DNA of 34,425 nt. It comes from CADCVW01 sp035644935. GTDB taxonomy: Bacteria > Pseudomonadota > Alphaproteobacteria > Sphingomonadales > Sphingomonadaceae. This document shows, in pieces, positions 17,923 to 25,337 of this stretch. The stretch spans positions 1 through 34,425 of the forward strand of contig DASQNO010000037.1 in the NCBI GenBank assembly GCA_035644935.1, given 5' to 3'. The notes under the pieces were generated by a model, which was not told the origin of the DNA, searched no databases, and was given only the letters and a program-made list of their open reading frames with translations. How positions within the stretch are numbered: the stretch's first letter is position 1; every line of letters begins with the position of its first letter. A program made the translations under genes and the position numbers.

Positions 17923-17950
17923 GTCCCCGCCTTTAGGGCGGGGACTTCTT
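17923..17950 (+). terminator. Hairpin between precursor and cyclase genes (attenuator/processing element)
   Basis: A perfect nine-base-pair stem (GTCCCCGCC with GGCGGGGAC, loop TTTAG) at 17923-17945 is followed by TTCTT. It lies in the 53-bp gap between the precursor stop and the cyclase ATG. Stem-loops at this position are usual in RiPP clusters, giving abundant precursor mRNA and less of the enzyme mRNA. The 3' arm contains the only purine-rich Shine-Dalgarno-like bases before the cyclase ATG (GGGGAC, 17940-17945), so folding would also hide that site. Confidence 0.65.
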
Positions 17951-17951
17951 C

Positions 17952-19865
17952 ATGTCTGCAATATCGGGTTTTTGGGACCGCTGCGGCGGGGTGCCTGCAC
18001 CACCGCAGTGCGAACTGATGATCGAGGCGCTTCGCGCGTACGGTCCGAACGTGTCCGATGTACGCGGTACCGATGAGATCGCGTTCGGGCGGGCGCTCTA
18101 TCGCCTTTTTGATGAAGACCAGTACGATGCGCAGCCCCTAGTCGGCGCCGGCGGTCGTTTTCTCCTCGTGGCCGATGTCCGCCTCGATAATCGCGAGGAG
18201 ATGTTGGCCGCACTCGGCATCTCGAAATGCTCTGCGACCCAGTTCGCCGACTCTAAAGTCGTGCTGCTTGCCTTTGAGAAATGGGGCGAGAAATTCCTTG
18301 ATCTGATCAACGGCGATTTCGCGATCGGGATCTGGGACGCAGATCACCGGAGTCTGCTTCTCGCTCGCGATCCCTTGGGCCAAAAACCTCTTCATTATCA
18401 CCGCGGCTCGCGCTTCTTTGCATTCGCATCCATGCCCAAGGGTTTGCACGCTCTTGCGCAAGTCGAGCGGCGCGTCAGCGCACCGCGGATCGCATCCTTC
18501 GTTGGTCTAGTACCGCCTCACCAAGAGTCCAATTTCTACGAGGGTGTCGAGGCCGTTAGCGCGGGAACCATCGTCACCATATCCCGTGACGAACTCTCCT
18601 CGCGTAGATACTGGGCTCTCGCACCAGAGCCAAAGCGCCTAAAGAGCTTCGGGGAATGTCAAGAAGCCTTCAGGGCTGAGCTCGATCGTTCGGTCCGAGT
18701 GCGGCTGAGAGGCGCAGGCAAGGTCGTGGCCTCTCAACTGAGCGGAGGCTGGGACAGTAGTTCGGTCTCCGCCACTGCGGCACAGCTGCTGGCGCCGACG
18801 GGAGGACGTGTTCATTGCTACACCTCGGTTCCCCGGCGAGGTAGCGAGCACCTGTCATCACGGACGCGATTCTCCGATGAACGCGAACTGGCAGCCGAAA
18901 CGGCCACCATTCACCCGAATATCGAACATCGTCTGATCGAAGGACAGGCGCGTTCCCCGGTAGAAGACCTCGATCGGTACGTCGCTGCGTTCGATCGGCC
19001 CGTTTACAATCTTTGCAACCACGTGTGGATTACCGATATTCGCCGCGCCGCAGGCCAGCAGGGTAGAGTTCTGCTTACGGGTCAGTTTGGCAACGAATCC
19101 ATCAGCGCGGCGCCCTACACCATCCTTGCCGAATACCTACGCCAGCAACGATGGCGCGATTGGTGGCATGAAGCTTGGGCGCTCGCTTCGAATGGCAACG
19201 TGCGGTACCGAGGGATCGCCGCAAATTCGTTCGGCCCATGGGTCCCCAGGACGCTTTGGAACGTGGTCAGACAATTCTCGTCCCGCCCCGAAATCGGTGT
19301 TCTGTCGGCCATCAATCCCGGCCTGGTTCAAGAGATAGCCAGACTGCTTGAGCTGAATTCTGCAGGGCTCGCCCGACGCCCGAAGAATTACTACGCAAAC
19401 GCGGCGACGGCGATGGCGAAGTCCGACTTCGGCGATCTGAAGAAGGGCGCTTTGGCCGGTTGGGACGTCGATGAAAGGGATCCCACGGCCGATCGTCAAC
19501 TCGTCGAGTTCTGCCTGTCGTTGCCTGTGGACATGCTCCTGAAGGACGGAATCCGCCGTCCCTTAGCGCGCGCCGCTTTATCCGATCGGGTACCGGCGGC
19601 TGTCCTGAACGAGTCCAGAAAAGGTGATCAGGCGTCCGATTGGCACGAAGGCCTCACCGCGGCACGCCCCCAAATCATCTCGCTGGTTGAAGACATTGCG
19701 AGAAATGACCTCGCCGCCTCGTTGATCGACGTCGACGCGCTCAGGGCGTGGACACGCGATTGGCCTGCAGGGGGCTGGACGACGCCGGCGGTCGCGAACC
19801 GCTACCGGGTGGCTCTGCTCAACGCGGTGTCGGCCGGACACTTCATTCTAAGCGTCGAAGGATGA
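17952..19865 (+). CDS. Lasso-type macrocyclase, asparagine-synthetase-like (C protein)
   Basis: The 637-residue protein has the class II amidotransferase plus asparagine-synthetase layout. It starts MSAISGFWD: the nucleophilic Cys that follows Met in real glutaminases is Ser, so it should not hydrolyse glutamine. The ATP-binding loop QLSGGWDSSSV (Ser264-Ser270) is intact. This combination is the mark of lasso-peptide cyclases, which adenylate an Asp or Glu side chain of the core and close it onto the N-terminal amine. Its first gene-neighbour is the 45-residue precursor. It is followed by B2, exporter and kinase-like genes on the same strand. Codon third positions look less GC-rich than in the following genes, a qualitative impression. 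Confidence 0.87.
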   Translation: MSAISGFWDRCGGVPAPPQCELMIEALRAYGPNVSDVRGTDEIAFGRALYRLFDEDQYDAQPLVGAGGRFLLVADVRLDNREEMLAALGISKCSATQFADSKVVLLAFEKWGEKFLDLINGDFAIGIWDADHRSLLLARDPLGQKPLHYHRGSRFFAFASMPKGLHALAQVERRVSAPRIASFVGLVPPHQESNFYEGVEAVSAGTIVTISRDELSSRRYWALAPEPKRLKSFGECQEAFRAELDRSVRVRLRGAGKVVASQLSGGWDSSSVSATAAQLLAPTGGRVHCYTSVPRRGSEHLSSRTRFSDERELAAETATIHPNIEHRLIEGQARSPVEDLDRYVAAFDRPVYNLCNHVWITDIRRAAGQQGRVLLTGQFGNESISAAPYTILAEYLRQQRWRDWWHEAWALASNGNVRYRGIAANSFGPWVPRTLWNVVRQFSSRPEIGVLSAINPGLVQEIARLLELNSAGLARRPKNYYANAATAMAKSDFGDLKKGALAGWDVDERDPTADRQLVEFCLSLPVDMLLKDGIRRPLARAALSDRVPAAVLNESRKGDQASDWHEGLTAARPQIISLVEDIARNDLAASLIDVDALRAWTRDWPAGGWTTPAVANRYRVALLNAVSAGHFILSVEG

Positions 19866-19981
19866 GACGCATCTTCAGCTTCGTCGTGCCTGCAAGCGAG
19901 GCGAAACATTGCGCGCTGACGACTCGGGGCCACTTTCACCATTGGACGTCCGGAAGTAGACCGACGAGATGGCCGCATTGA
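19862..19981 (+). CDS. Possible 39-codon ORF between cyclase and B2
   Basis: An ATG overlaps the cyclase stop (ATGA) and opens a frame of 39 codons beginning MRRIFSFVVPASEAKH and ending inside the start of the B2 gene. It exactly fills a 103-bp gap in an otherwise tightly packed operon, which is why it is listed. The sequence resembles nothing I recognise and is rich in Arg and His. It may be a coupling ORF, a remnant of a lost gene, or chance. Confidence 0.22.
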   Translation: MRRIFSFVVPASEAKHCALTTRGHFHHWTSGSRPTRWPH

Positions 19982-20424
19982 CCACCCCACTGCGCCGCCG
20001 CCCCCTCGCTGCTCGAGACTGGCGATTGTTGATGGAGTCAGCGTTCTTCCTGTCGGCAGCTTCGCTGGCGATCGCGTTCGTCCCATTCCGGCGCCTCGCC
20101 CGGTGGCTTTCCGAACCCGGCAAACCGCGGGCCGAGCTGCCGCAAGAAGCCGTGCTTGATGCGGTTCAAGCGGTCAACGGCTGGGCGCGGCGGATGCCAT
20201 GGAAGACCGTCTGCTTTCAGAAAGGGTTGACAGTCCAATGGATGTTGCGCCGTCGCGGCATCGACTCGCGGCTGCACTACGGCGTGGATCATAGCGCCGA
20301 ACATGGGCTGCGCGCGCATGTCTGGGTTTCGGTGAATGGCGAAATCGTCATCGGCGGCGATGTCGCACATGAATTCACCTGCCTCGCGACCTTTCCGGCT
20401 CAGTCCGCTTCGGCGACGCGCTAG
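19969..20424 (+). CDS. Lasso peptide B2-type leader peptidase (transglutaminase-like)
   Basis: The 151-residue protein belongs to the small transglutaminase-like cysteine proteases (B2, C-terminal part of McjB) that cut the leader from a RiPP precursor. The triad is visible: Cys82 in WKTVCFQKGLTVQWML, His117 in RAHVWV and Asp131 in IGGDVAHEF. The CFxxxL-x-L-x-x-x-L-x-x-R-G pattern and the HVWV strand are typical. The hydrophobic stretch FFLSAASLAIAFVPF near the N terminus is also common in B2 proteins. It needs a separate RRE partner, which would be the PqqD protein encoded at 23158-23484. The start at 19969 is the only ATG near the conserved N terminus. Confidence 0.88.
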   Translation: MAALTTPLRRRPLAARDWRLLMESAFFLSAASLAIAFVPFRRLARWLSEPGKPRAELPQEAVLDAVQAVNGWARRMPWKTVCFQKGLTVQWMLRRRGIDSRLHYGVDHSAEHGLRAHVWVSVNGEIVIGGDVAHEFTCLATFPAQSASATR

Positions 20425-20434
20425 CTTGCACAAC

Positions 20435-22207
20435 GTGCTGAGTTCGTTTCGTACTTTCGGCCGGGACTTCGCGCATGGGTCCGCGGCACTTGGCGTCCGT
20501 GCCGGAGTCCTGACGCTCGCCGGAGCGCTGCTGGAGGGCGTAGGGCTTCTCCTGCTGCTGCCGCTGGTCAACGTCATTGCAGACACGAGGTCGGGCAACG
20601 GGGTCGTGGATGCGGTCGCGAGCCGGGTGGTCGCGGCGCTGCCCGGTGACAGCGTGGCAGCGCGCCTGATCGTTCTGCTTGGCGCTTTCGCCCTGCTGAT
20701 GGTGCTGCGGGGGTTCGTCATCGTGCATCGCGACGTGTCGCTGGCAAAGCTGCAGACGGGTTTCGTGCACAATCTGCGGCTGCGCATTGTGCAAACGCTT
20801 GCGCGCGCCGATTGGAGCGTGCTGACGCAGCTTCGCCACGGCCGCGTGTCCCACGTCCTGAGCAACGATATCCGAGGTTGCGGGCTGGCGGCGCAATTGA
20901 CTCTGCAATCGGTGGTAGCGGGAACGCTGCTCGCCGTGCAGATGGCTCTTGCGCTGCTGCTATCGCCACCGATCGCTGGCCTGGTCGTCGTCCTGCTCGC
21001 GTTCGGGGCGCTTCTGCTACGGCCCGCGTTGCGGCGATCGCGGGAGCTTGGGGCACAGCTCACGGATACGGCCTTCCGCCTGACCGACGATACGGGCCAG
21101 TTTTTAGGCGGGCTGAAACTCGCGTTCAGCCAGAACCTACAGGACCGCTTCGTCGGTGAGTTCGGCCGCACCGTGGCCGCGGGCGCGGAGCGGGAGGTGG
21201 CGTTCGCCCGGCAGCGTTCGCGTGCGCAAGTGGCGCTGACCAGCCTGGCGGCCGCCGTGGCGGGGCTCGCGCTGATCCTGGGCTTCGCGGTGTTCGAGAC
21301 TTCGCCTACCAGCCTGATCGCGCTGCTTGTTGTGTTGGCGCGGATGAGCGGGCCGGCGGCGCAGCTCCAGCAGAACCTCCAGTACATCGCGCACAGCTTA
21401 CCGGCCTACGAGAAGATCCGCGGCCTGGAGGCGGACCTGTCGGCCTACCGCAGGGACGGCCTCGAACGGGTAAGCGCGACCGCCCCTCCCCTCCATGGCG
21501 ACATCGTCCTCCAGGCGGCGTGCTACCGCCATGGGACGGACCTGGCGGGCGGCGCAGCGCCGGGTGTTGGGCCGGTCGACCTTGCGATTGGGCAAGGCGA
21601 GTTCCTGGGCATCAGCGGCTCCTCGGGCGCCGGCAAGACGACGCTTGTCGATCTCATCGTCGGACTTCTGCCTCCACAGTCAGGAACGGTATCCATCGGC
21701 GGATCGGTGCTGACGAAAGACACGCTGCGCGCTTGGCGAGACCGGGTGAGCTATGTCGCGCAAGACCCTTTCCTTTTCAACGAAACCGTTGCCGAAAATC
21801 TTCGTTGGGCGCGGCCGGACGCCCAGGTGGAGGACGTCTGGCGCGCGCTGGAGCTGGCCGGCGCGGCCGACATGATCCGCGCGCTGCCGGCCGGGCTCGA
21901 GACGGTCGTGGGCGAGCGCGGTGCGCTTCTGTCCGGCGGAGAGCGTCAGCGCATCGCACTCGCCCGCGCATTGATCCGGGAGCCGCTGCTTCTGGTGCTG
22001 GACGAGGCGACAAACGCGATCGACGTGGAAGGCGAGCGCGCGATCCTGCAACGCTTGCTGGCCCTGGACCCGCGGCCCGCAATCGTCATGGTGGCGCACC
22101 GGGACCAGAGCTTGGCCATGTGCGAGCGTATCGTCACGCTGAACGCCGGCCACATCGTGGAAGACGTCCGCCCTCGGACGTTGAGCGCCGCAAGGGTGAA
22201 AGCGTGA
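20435..22207 (+). CDS. ABC transporter, fused permease-ATPase (lasso D-type exporter)
   Basis: About 590 residues: an N-terminal type I ABC transmembrane domain with five to six helices and a C-terminal ATPase domain. The ATPase shows Walker A GSSGAGKTT (about 395-403), Q-loop YVAQDPFLFNETV, signature LSGGERQRIALARAL, Walker B LLVLDEATNAID and an H-loop MVAHRD. In lasso clusters such a half-transporter exports the mature peptide and gives self-immunity. No C39 peptidase domain is present, consistent with leader removal by B2. The frame is open to 20336, overlapping B2, with ATGs at 20360 and 20369. I chose the GTG at 20435, which avoids the overlap, but the start is uncertain. The stop overlaps the next gene (GTGA). 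Confidence 0.9.
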   Translation: MLSSFRTFGRDFAHGSAALGVRAGVLTLAGALLEGVGLLLLLPLVNVIADTRSGNGVVDAVASRVVAALPGDSVAARLIVLLGAFALLMVLRGFVIVHRDVSLAKLQTGFVHNLRLRIVQTLARADWSVLTQLRHGRVSHVLSNDIRGCGLAAQLTLQSVVAGTLLAVQMALALLLSPPIAGLVVVLLAFGALLLRPALRRSRELGAQLTDTAFRLTDDTGQFLGGLKLAFSQNLQDRFVGEFGRTVAAGAEREVAFARQRSRAQVALTSLAAAVAGLALILGFAVFETSPTSLIALLVVLARMSGPAAQLQQNLQYIAHSLPAYEKIRGLEADLSAYRRDGLERVSATAPPLHGDIVLQAACYRHGTDLAGGAAPGVGPVDLAIGQGEFLGISGSSGAGKTTLVDLIVGLLPPQSGTVSIGGSVLTKDTLRAWRDRVSYVAQDPFLFNETVAENLRWARPDAQVEDVWRALELAGAADMIRALPAGLETVVGERGALLSGGERQRIALARALIREPLLLVLDEATNAIDVEGERAILQRLLALDPRPAIVMVAHRDQSLAMCERIVTLNAGHIVEDVRPRTLSAARVKA

Positions 22208-23139
22208 AGACGGTCTCAGCGCCTGAGGATTACGAAGTGTTCGGCCTGCGAGTGCGCTCGGAGATTCCGCTTCCAGACCTGGTGCAAGCTCAAGGCGAAG
22301 CCGCGCAAGCAGACGTCACCATAACTCGCGGAACCGTTGCGCCGCCTCCGCCCGAAGCGCCCACGACATGGGGTCTGAGCGGCACGGGCGATCTTGCCGT
22401 TTTGACCGTCGATAATGTGGCGCGTTTCGAGATCGCGGCCGGAATGCGCATCCGTGTCGACGCGACGGATGATGCCGACCCTGCCGACGTGCGCCTGTTT
22501 ATGCTGGGGTCGGCATTCGGTGCGTTGCTGCATCAACGGGGCCTGCTGCCGCTCCACGCCAATGCGATCCGGATCGGCGAGAGCGCGGCGGCGTTCATGG
22601 GCCATTCCGGAGCGGGCAAATCGACCATGGCCGCTGCGTTCCTGGACGGCGGCTTTACCTTGCTCGCGGACGACGTCTGCGTCGTCGTTAGTGGCGTGGG
22701 CGGTGCGCCGATGGCGCAGCCGGGGCTACCGCGTTTGCGCTTGTGGCGCGACGCGGTCGAGGCGTCGGGCCGCAACGCCGACGACCTCGAAGTCGCGTTC
22801 GCCGGGCAGCAGAAGTACGTCGTTCCGACACAGGCGGTGCAATCCACCCGCGCTGTGCCGCTTGGACGCATCTACCTGCTGGATAAGCTGCCCGAGGGCG
22901 AAACAGGCCAGGTAATCCGGCGATTGACCGGCGTAGAGGCCGTCTCGGCCGTGATGGCGAATATCTACCGCGGTCATTATCTCAAGCTGTTCGGCGGGAG
23001 CGCGCGCAACTACCACCAGTGTCTCGAACTCGTCCGTGCGGTGCCGGTTTTCTCGGTGCAACGCCAATGGGGTCTGGAACTCATGGATGAACAGATCCGG
23101 GCCGTTGCGCGCCATGCTCGCGCAGGCGCGCTCGTCTAA
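22204..23139 (+). CDS. HPr kinase-like protein, putative RiPP/lasso peptide kinase
   Basis: The 311-residue protein has an HprK-like kinase core: LLPLHANAIRIG, P-loop GHSGAGKST (about 133-141), LLADDVCVV with two Asp residues, and LPRLRLW. The N-terminal 90 residues are beta-rich. Proteins of this family occur in lasso clusters, and characterised members (for paeninodin in Paenibacillus, and relatives reported from Thermobacillus and Sphingobium) phosphorylate the C-terminal Ser of the precursor before maturation. The precursor here ends in Ser. The GTG start shares a GTGA overlap with the exporter stop; an open frame further upstream lies within the exporter and was discarded. Phosphorylation is inferred, not shown. 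Confidence 0.85.
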   Translation: MKTVSAPEDYEVFGLRVRSEIPLPDLVQAQGEAAQADVTITRGTVAPPPPEAPTTWGLSGTGDLAVLTVDNVARFEIAAGMRIRVDATDDADPADVRLFMLGSAFGALLHQRGLLPLHANAIRIGESAAAFMGHSGAGKSTMAAAFLDGGFTLLADDVCVVVSGVGGAPMAQPGLPRLRLWRDAVEASGRNADDLEVAFAGQQKYVVPTQAVQSTRAVPLGRIYLLDKLPEGETGQVIRRLTGVEAVSAVMANIYRGHYLKLFGGSARNYHQCLELVRAVPVFSVQRQWGLELMDEQIRAVARHARAGALV

Positions 23140-23155
23140 TCGGGCGTGAGCCCGA
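23140..23155. terminator. Short hairpin between convergent genes, possible bidirectional terminator
   Basis: A six-base-pair stem (TCGGGC with GCCCGA) closed by a GTGA tetraloop lies between the kinase stop and the PqqD stop, which are only 18 bp apart. It is followed by GTTTA on the plus strand. The stem is short and the T run weak, so efficiency is doubtful. Confidence 0.4.
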
Positions 23156-23157
23156 GT

Positions 23158-23484
23158 TTAGCTCACGGCGATCAGGCCTTCGCTTTCGAGGTCGGCCAGG
23201 AGCAACGCAACCTGTTCGCGGCATTCGGCTTCGTCGACGGCGTAGCGCTCAAGCAACGAGGCTCGCACGTCTTCAACGCTGCGGGGCACGGCCAGCATCG
23301 ACCAAATGAAGCTGCTTACCTCGTTCATTCCGTAACACTTGCCGCTGTCGATATGCAGCGCGACGATCTCGCCATCGACCTCCGCCTCGAGAAGGCCGGG
23401 CTTTTGAACAACGGTGACGTCGTCCGCGAAGCGGCTAAGCGCCGCCGACAGAGCGCGCGGGGCTGGCTCGATTGCAGGCATCAT
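23158..23484 (-). CDS. PqqD family protein, RiPP recognition element (B1)
   Basis: The 108-residue protein has the PqqD winged-helix pattern: VTVVQKPGLLEAEVDGEIVALHIDSGKCYGMNEVSSFIWSML, then a helical region with SVEDVRASLLERY and a C-terminal LLADLESEGLI. Such RRE proteins bind the leader peptide and present the precursor to the B2 peptidase. It is on the opposite strand to the other RiPP genes and convergent with the kinase gene. Its ATG overlaps the stop of the sugar transferase (ATGA), so the two are translationally coupled. A longer frame to 23640 lies inside the transferase and was discarded. It is the only RRE seen in the window and should serve the 17761-22207 operon. Confidence 0.88.
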   Translation of the reverse strand: MMPAIEPAPRALSAALSRFADDVTVVQKPGLLEAEVDGEIVALHIDSGKCYGMNEVSSFIWSMLAVPRSVEDVRASLLERYAVDEAECREQVALLLADLESEGLIAVS

Positions 23485-24779
23485 CTTGCTCCAAATCCCG
23501 TGAACACCGTGTTGAGCGTGCGAAACACGATCAGCAGATCCAGCCACGGGGTAAAATATTTGATGTAATAGAAGTCGAAATGCAGCTTCCAAAGAACCTC
23601 GTCCACCTCGGCGACGTGACCCTGATTGACCTGCGCCCACCCGGAAATGCCCGGACGCACGATGTGGCGATAGCGGTAGAAGGGAAGCTCGCGTTCGTAC
23701 CAGCGAGAAAGAACAAGCGCCTCGGGTCGCGGGCCGATCCAGCTCATCTCTCCCCGAAGAATGTTATAGATTTGCGGCAGCTCGTCGATACGCGTTCGGC
23801 GCAGCAAGCGCCCCACGCGCGTGATGCGATCATCTCCGACCTGCGTGATGGCGCTGTGGATGTCACCTTCCACGCCGATTACCGAACGACGACCTTCGTC
23901 TCCGCCTGGTGGTGCGTGGCGAAGGTCGGTCATCGTTCGGAACTTTATCACGGTGAACGGCTGCCCGCGGTAGCCCATCCGCTGCTGACGAAAGAGCACG
24001 GGGCCCTTCGAATCCAGCTTGATGAGCAGGGCCGCGATCAGCATCACCGGCGCCAGGACGACAGCGGCAATCAGGGCGGCGATGAAGTCCGTCACGAACT
24101 TGATCGTAACGTAAGCGAGCCCCGGGATCAGCGATCCGAAATTGTTCTCGGACAGATGCTCGATCTCGACCCGGCCGGTAAGCGATTCCCGGATCTGCTT
24201 CACGTGGTAGACCGGAATTCCCGACAAGGCGCTTTCCGTTAGGAAACGGTCCCATTCGTCCGGGAGGTCGGCGCGCAGATCCGCGACGATGCCGTCGAAA
24301 CGCTCGCGGCCGACGTTTGGCACGCTCAGCGTGGTCCACGCAACGCTGTCGATCTTCTGCAAGCCGTGCGACTCCCCGCCGGGAACGATGCCGATCTTCA
24401 GCGTTACCCGCTGGTAGCGCCAGCGCAGCACCGCCACATACCAGACGATGCACAGGACGAAGCTGAAGATGAACTGCAGTCGCCCGTAATCCAAGCGCAA
24501 GAAAAGGAAAACAACAAGCGCGGTGCCGTACGAGATCGCAAATGTCGGAATGACGTAATTGGCACCTCGAATGCCCGGGAAGTTGGTCAGGCTGCGGAGA
24601 AACATCTGCCCGAAGGTCAGCGCGGCGAGCGTGCCGATGCCCGCATTATACTGGCTGGCGAGATTGGCTTGTTCGGGCTCAACGGCGACGCGCGCGATCC
24701 AGGGCAGCAGCACCGCGAACACGACACCGCCAAGATACTGCAGCGTTGCGCTACGGGCGAGCCATTGCCCGCGCACCAT
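23481..24779 (-). CDS. Exopolysaccharide-priming sugar transferase (polyprenyl-phosphate phosphoglycosyltransferase)
   Basis: The protein has an N-terminal membrane domain with about four helices and a C-terminal bacterial sugar transferase domain. The latter begins with a membrane-anchoring helix (FVTDFIAALIAAVVLAPVMLI) and continues GPVLFRQQRMGYRGQPFTVIKFRTM, RRTRIDELPQIYNILRGEMSWIGPRPE and RHIVRPGISGWAQVNQG. Such enzymes move a sugar-1-phosphate onto undecaprenyl phosphate to start a repeat unit, as WcaJ or GumD do. This is the only priming enzyme in the window and would start the glycan made by the genes at 1-14867. I use the ATG at 24779 (432 residues). A TTG at 24869 would add 30 residues, including PPVVDIGRGR, which may be real. 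It is coupled by an ATGA overlap to the PqqD gene. Confidence 0.9.
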   Translation of the reverse strand: MVRGQWLARSATLQYLGGVVFAVLLPWIARVAVEPEQANLASQYNAGIGTLAALTFGQMFLRSLTNFPGIRGANYVIPTFAISYGTALVVFLFLRLDYGRLQFIFSFVLCIVWYVAVLRWRYQRVTLKIGIVPGGESHGLQKIDSVAWTTLSVPNVGRERFDGIVADLRADLPDEWDRFLTESALSGIPVYHVKQIRESLTGRVEIEHLSENNFGSLIPGLAYVTIKFVTDFIAALIAAVVLAPVMLIAALLIKLDSKGPVLFRQQRMGYRGQPFTVIKFRTMTDLRHAPPGGDEGRRSVIGVEGDIHSAITQVGDDRITRVGRLLRRTRIDELPQIYNILRGEMSWIGPRPEALVLSRWYERELPFYRYRHIVRPGISGWAQVNQGHVAEVDEVLWKLHFDFYYIKYFTPWLDLLIVFRTLNTVFTGFGAR

Positions 24780-25007
24780 GCGACCACGCCCGATGTCTAC
24801 CACAGGCGGAGGCCCCGAGCGGAAACCAACGCAGCGGAAGGCCGCTGGCGCGGCGCGCCGCAGAGCCAACTCGTATGAACGTGCCCGAAGCGGGTTGCTG
24901 GAGTAATCACAAGGGTCCGAGACAGCCCGACAGGGGGAGAAGCGTTAGCGCACCACACCCTCTGGAACAAGGACGCCGCTTGCGGCCAAGGGCAAGGAAA
25001 GGTGCAG

Positions 25008-25337
25008 TCAGAGGTCCCGCTTCCCGAAAAGGCGCGGGGGTCCTGACCGCACGGCAGCAACCAGGATCGTGGGCAAGATCATGGAATTGACGATGTCGTG
25101 AACGGCTTGAGCCATTTGCATCGCTGGGTCGGGCCAAATCTCGACGCCAACGTCCAGAACCTCGTTCCCGCACGCCGCCATCAACACCGCCAACCACGGC
25201 AGCCAGTTTCCGATGCTCCGTCGAAGCGCGATGGCGACTGCGAACTGGATCAGTACCGATGCGTAGACGTGTAAGGCGTCGCGATCGAGGCCGATGGTGG
25301 CGACGATCTGCGTTTTGAGGTGGAGCCAGTCGGTCAA
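25008..25337 (-). CDS. Small VanZ-like membrane protein
   Basis: The 109-residue protein has three hydrophobic segments and the pattern DRDALHVYASVLIQFAVAIALRR, LAVLMAACGNEVLDV and VHDIVNSMILPTILVA. The spaced Asp-x-x-x-His, Asn-Glu-x-x-Asp and Asp-x-x-Asn residues are typical of small VanZ-like proteins. The best start is a TTG at 25337 whose last bases overlap the trpA stop (TTGA); no in-frame ATG or GTG is nearby. It should be the last gene of the trp operon. Function is unknown; there is no evident link to tryptophan. Confidence 0.7.
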   Translation of the reverse strand: MTDWLHLKTQIVATIGLDRDALHVYASVLIQFAVAIALRRSIGNWLPWLAVLMAACGNEVLDVGVEIWPDPAMQMAQAVHDIVNSMILPTILVAAVRSGPPRLFGKRDL

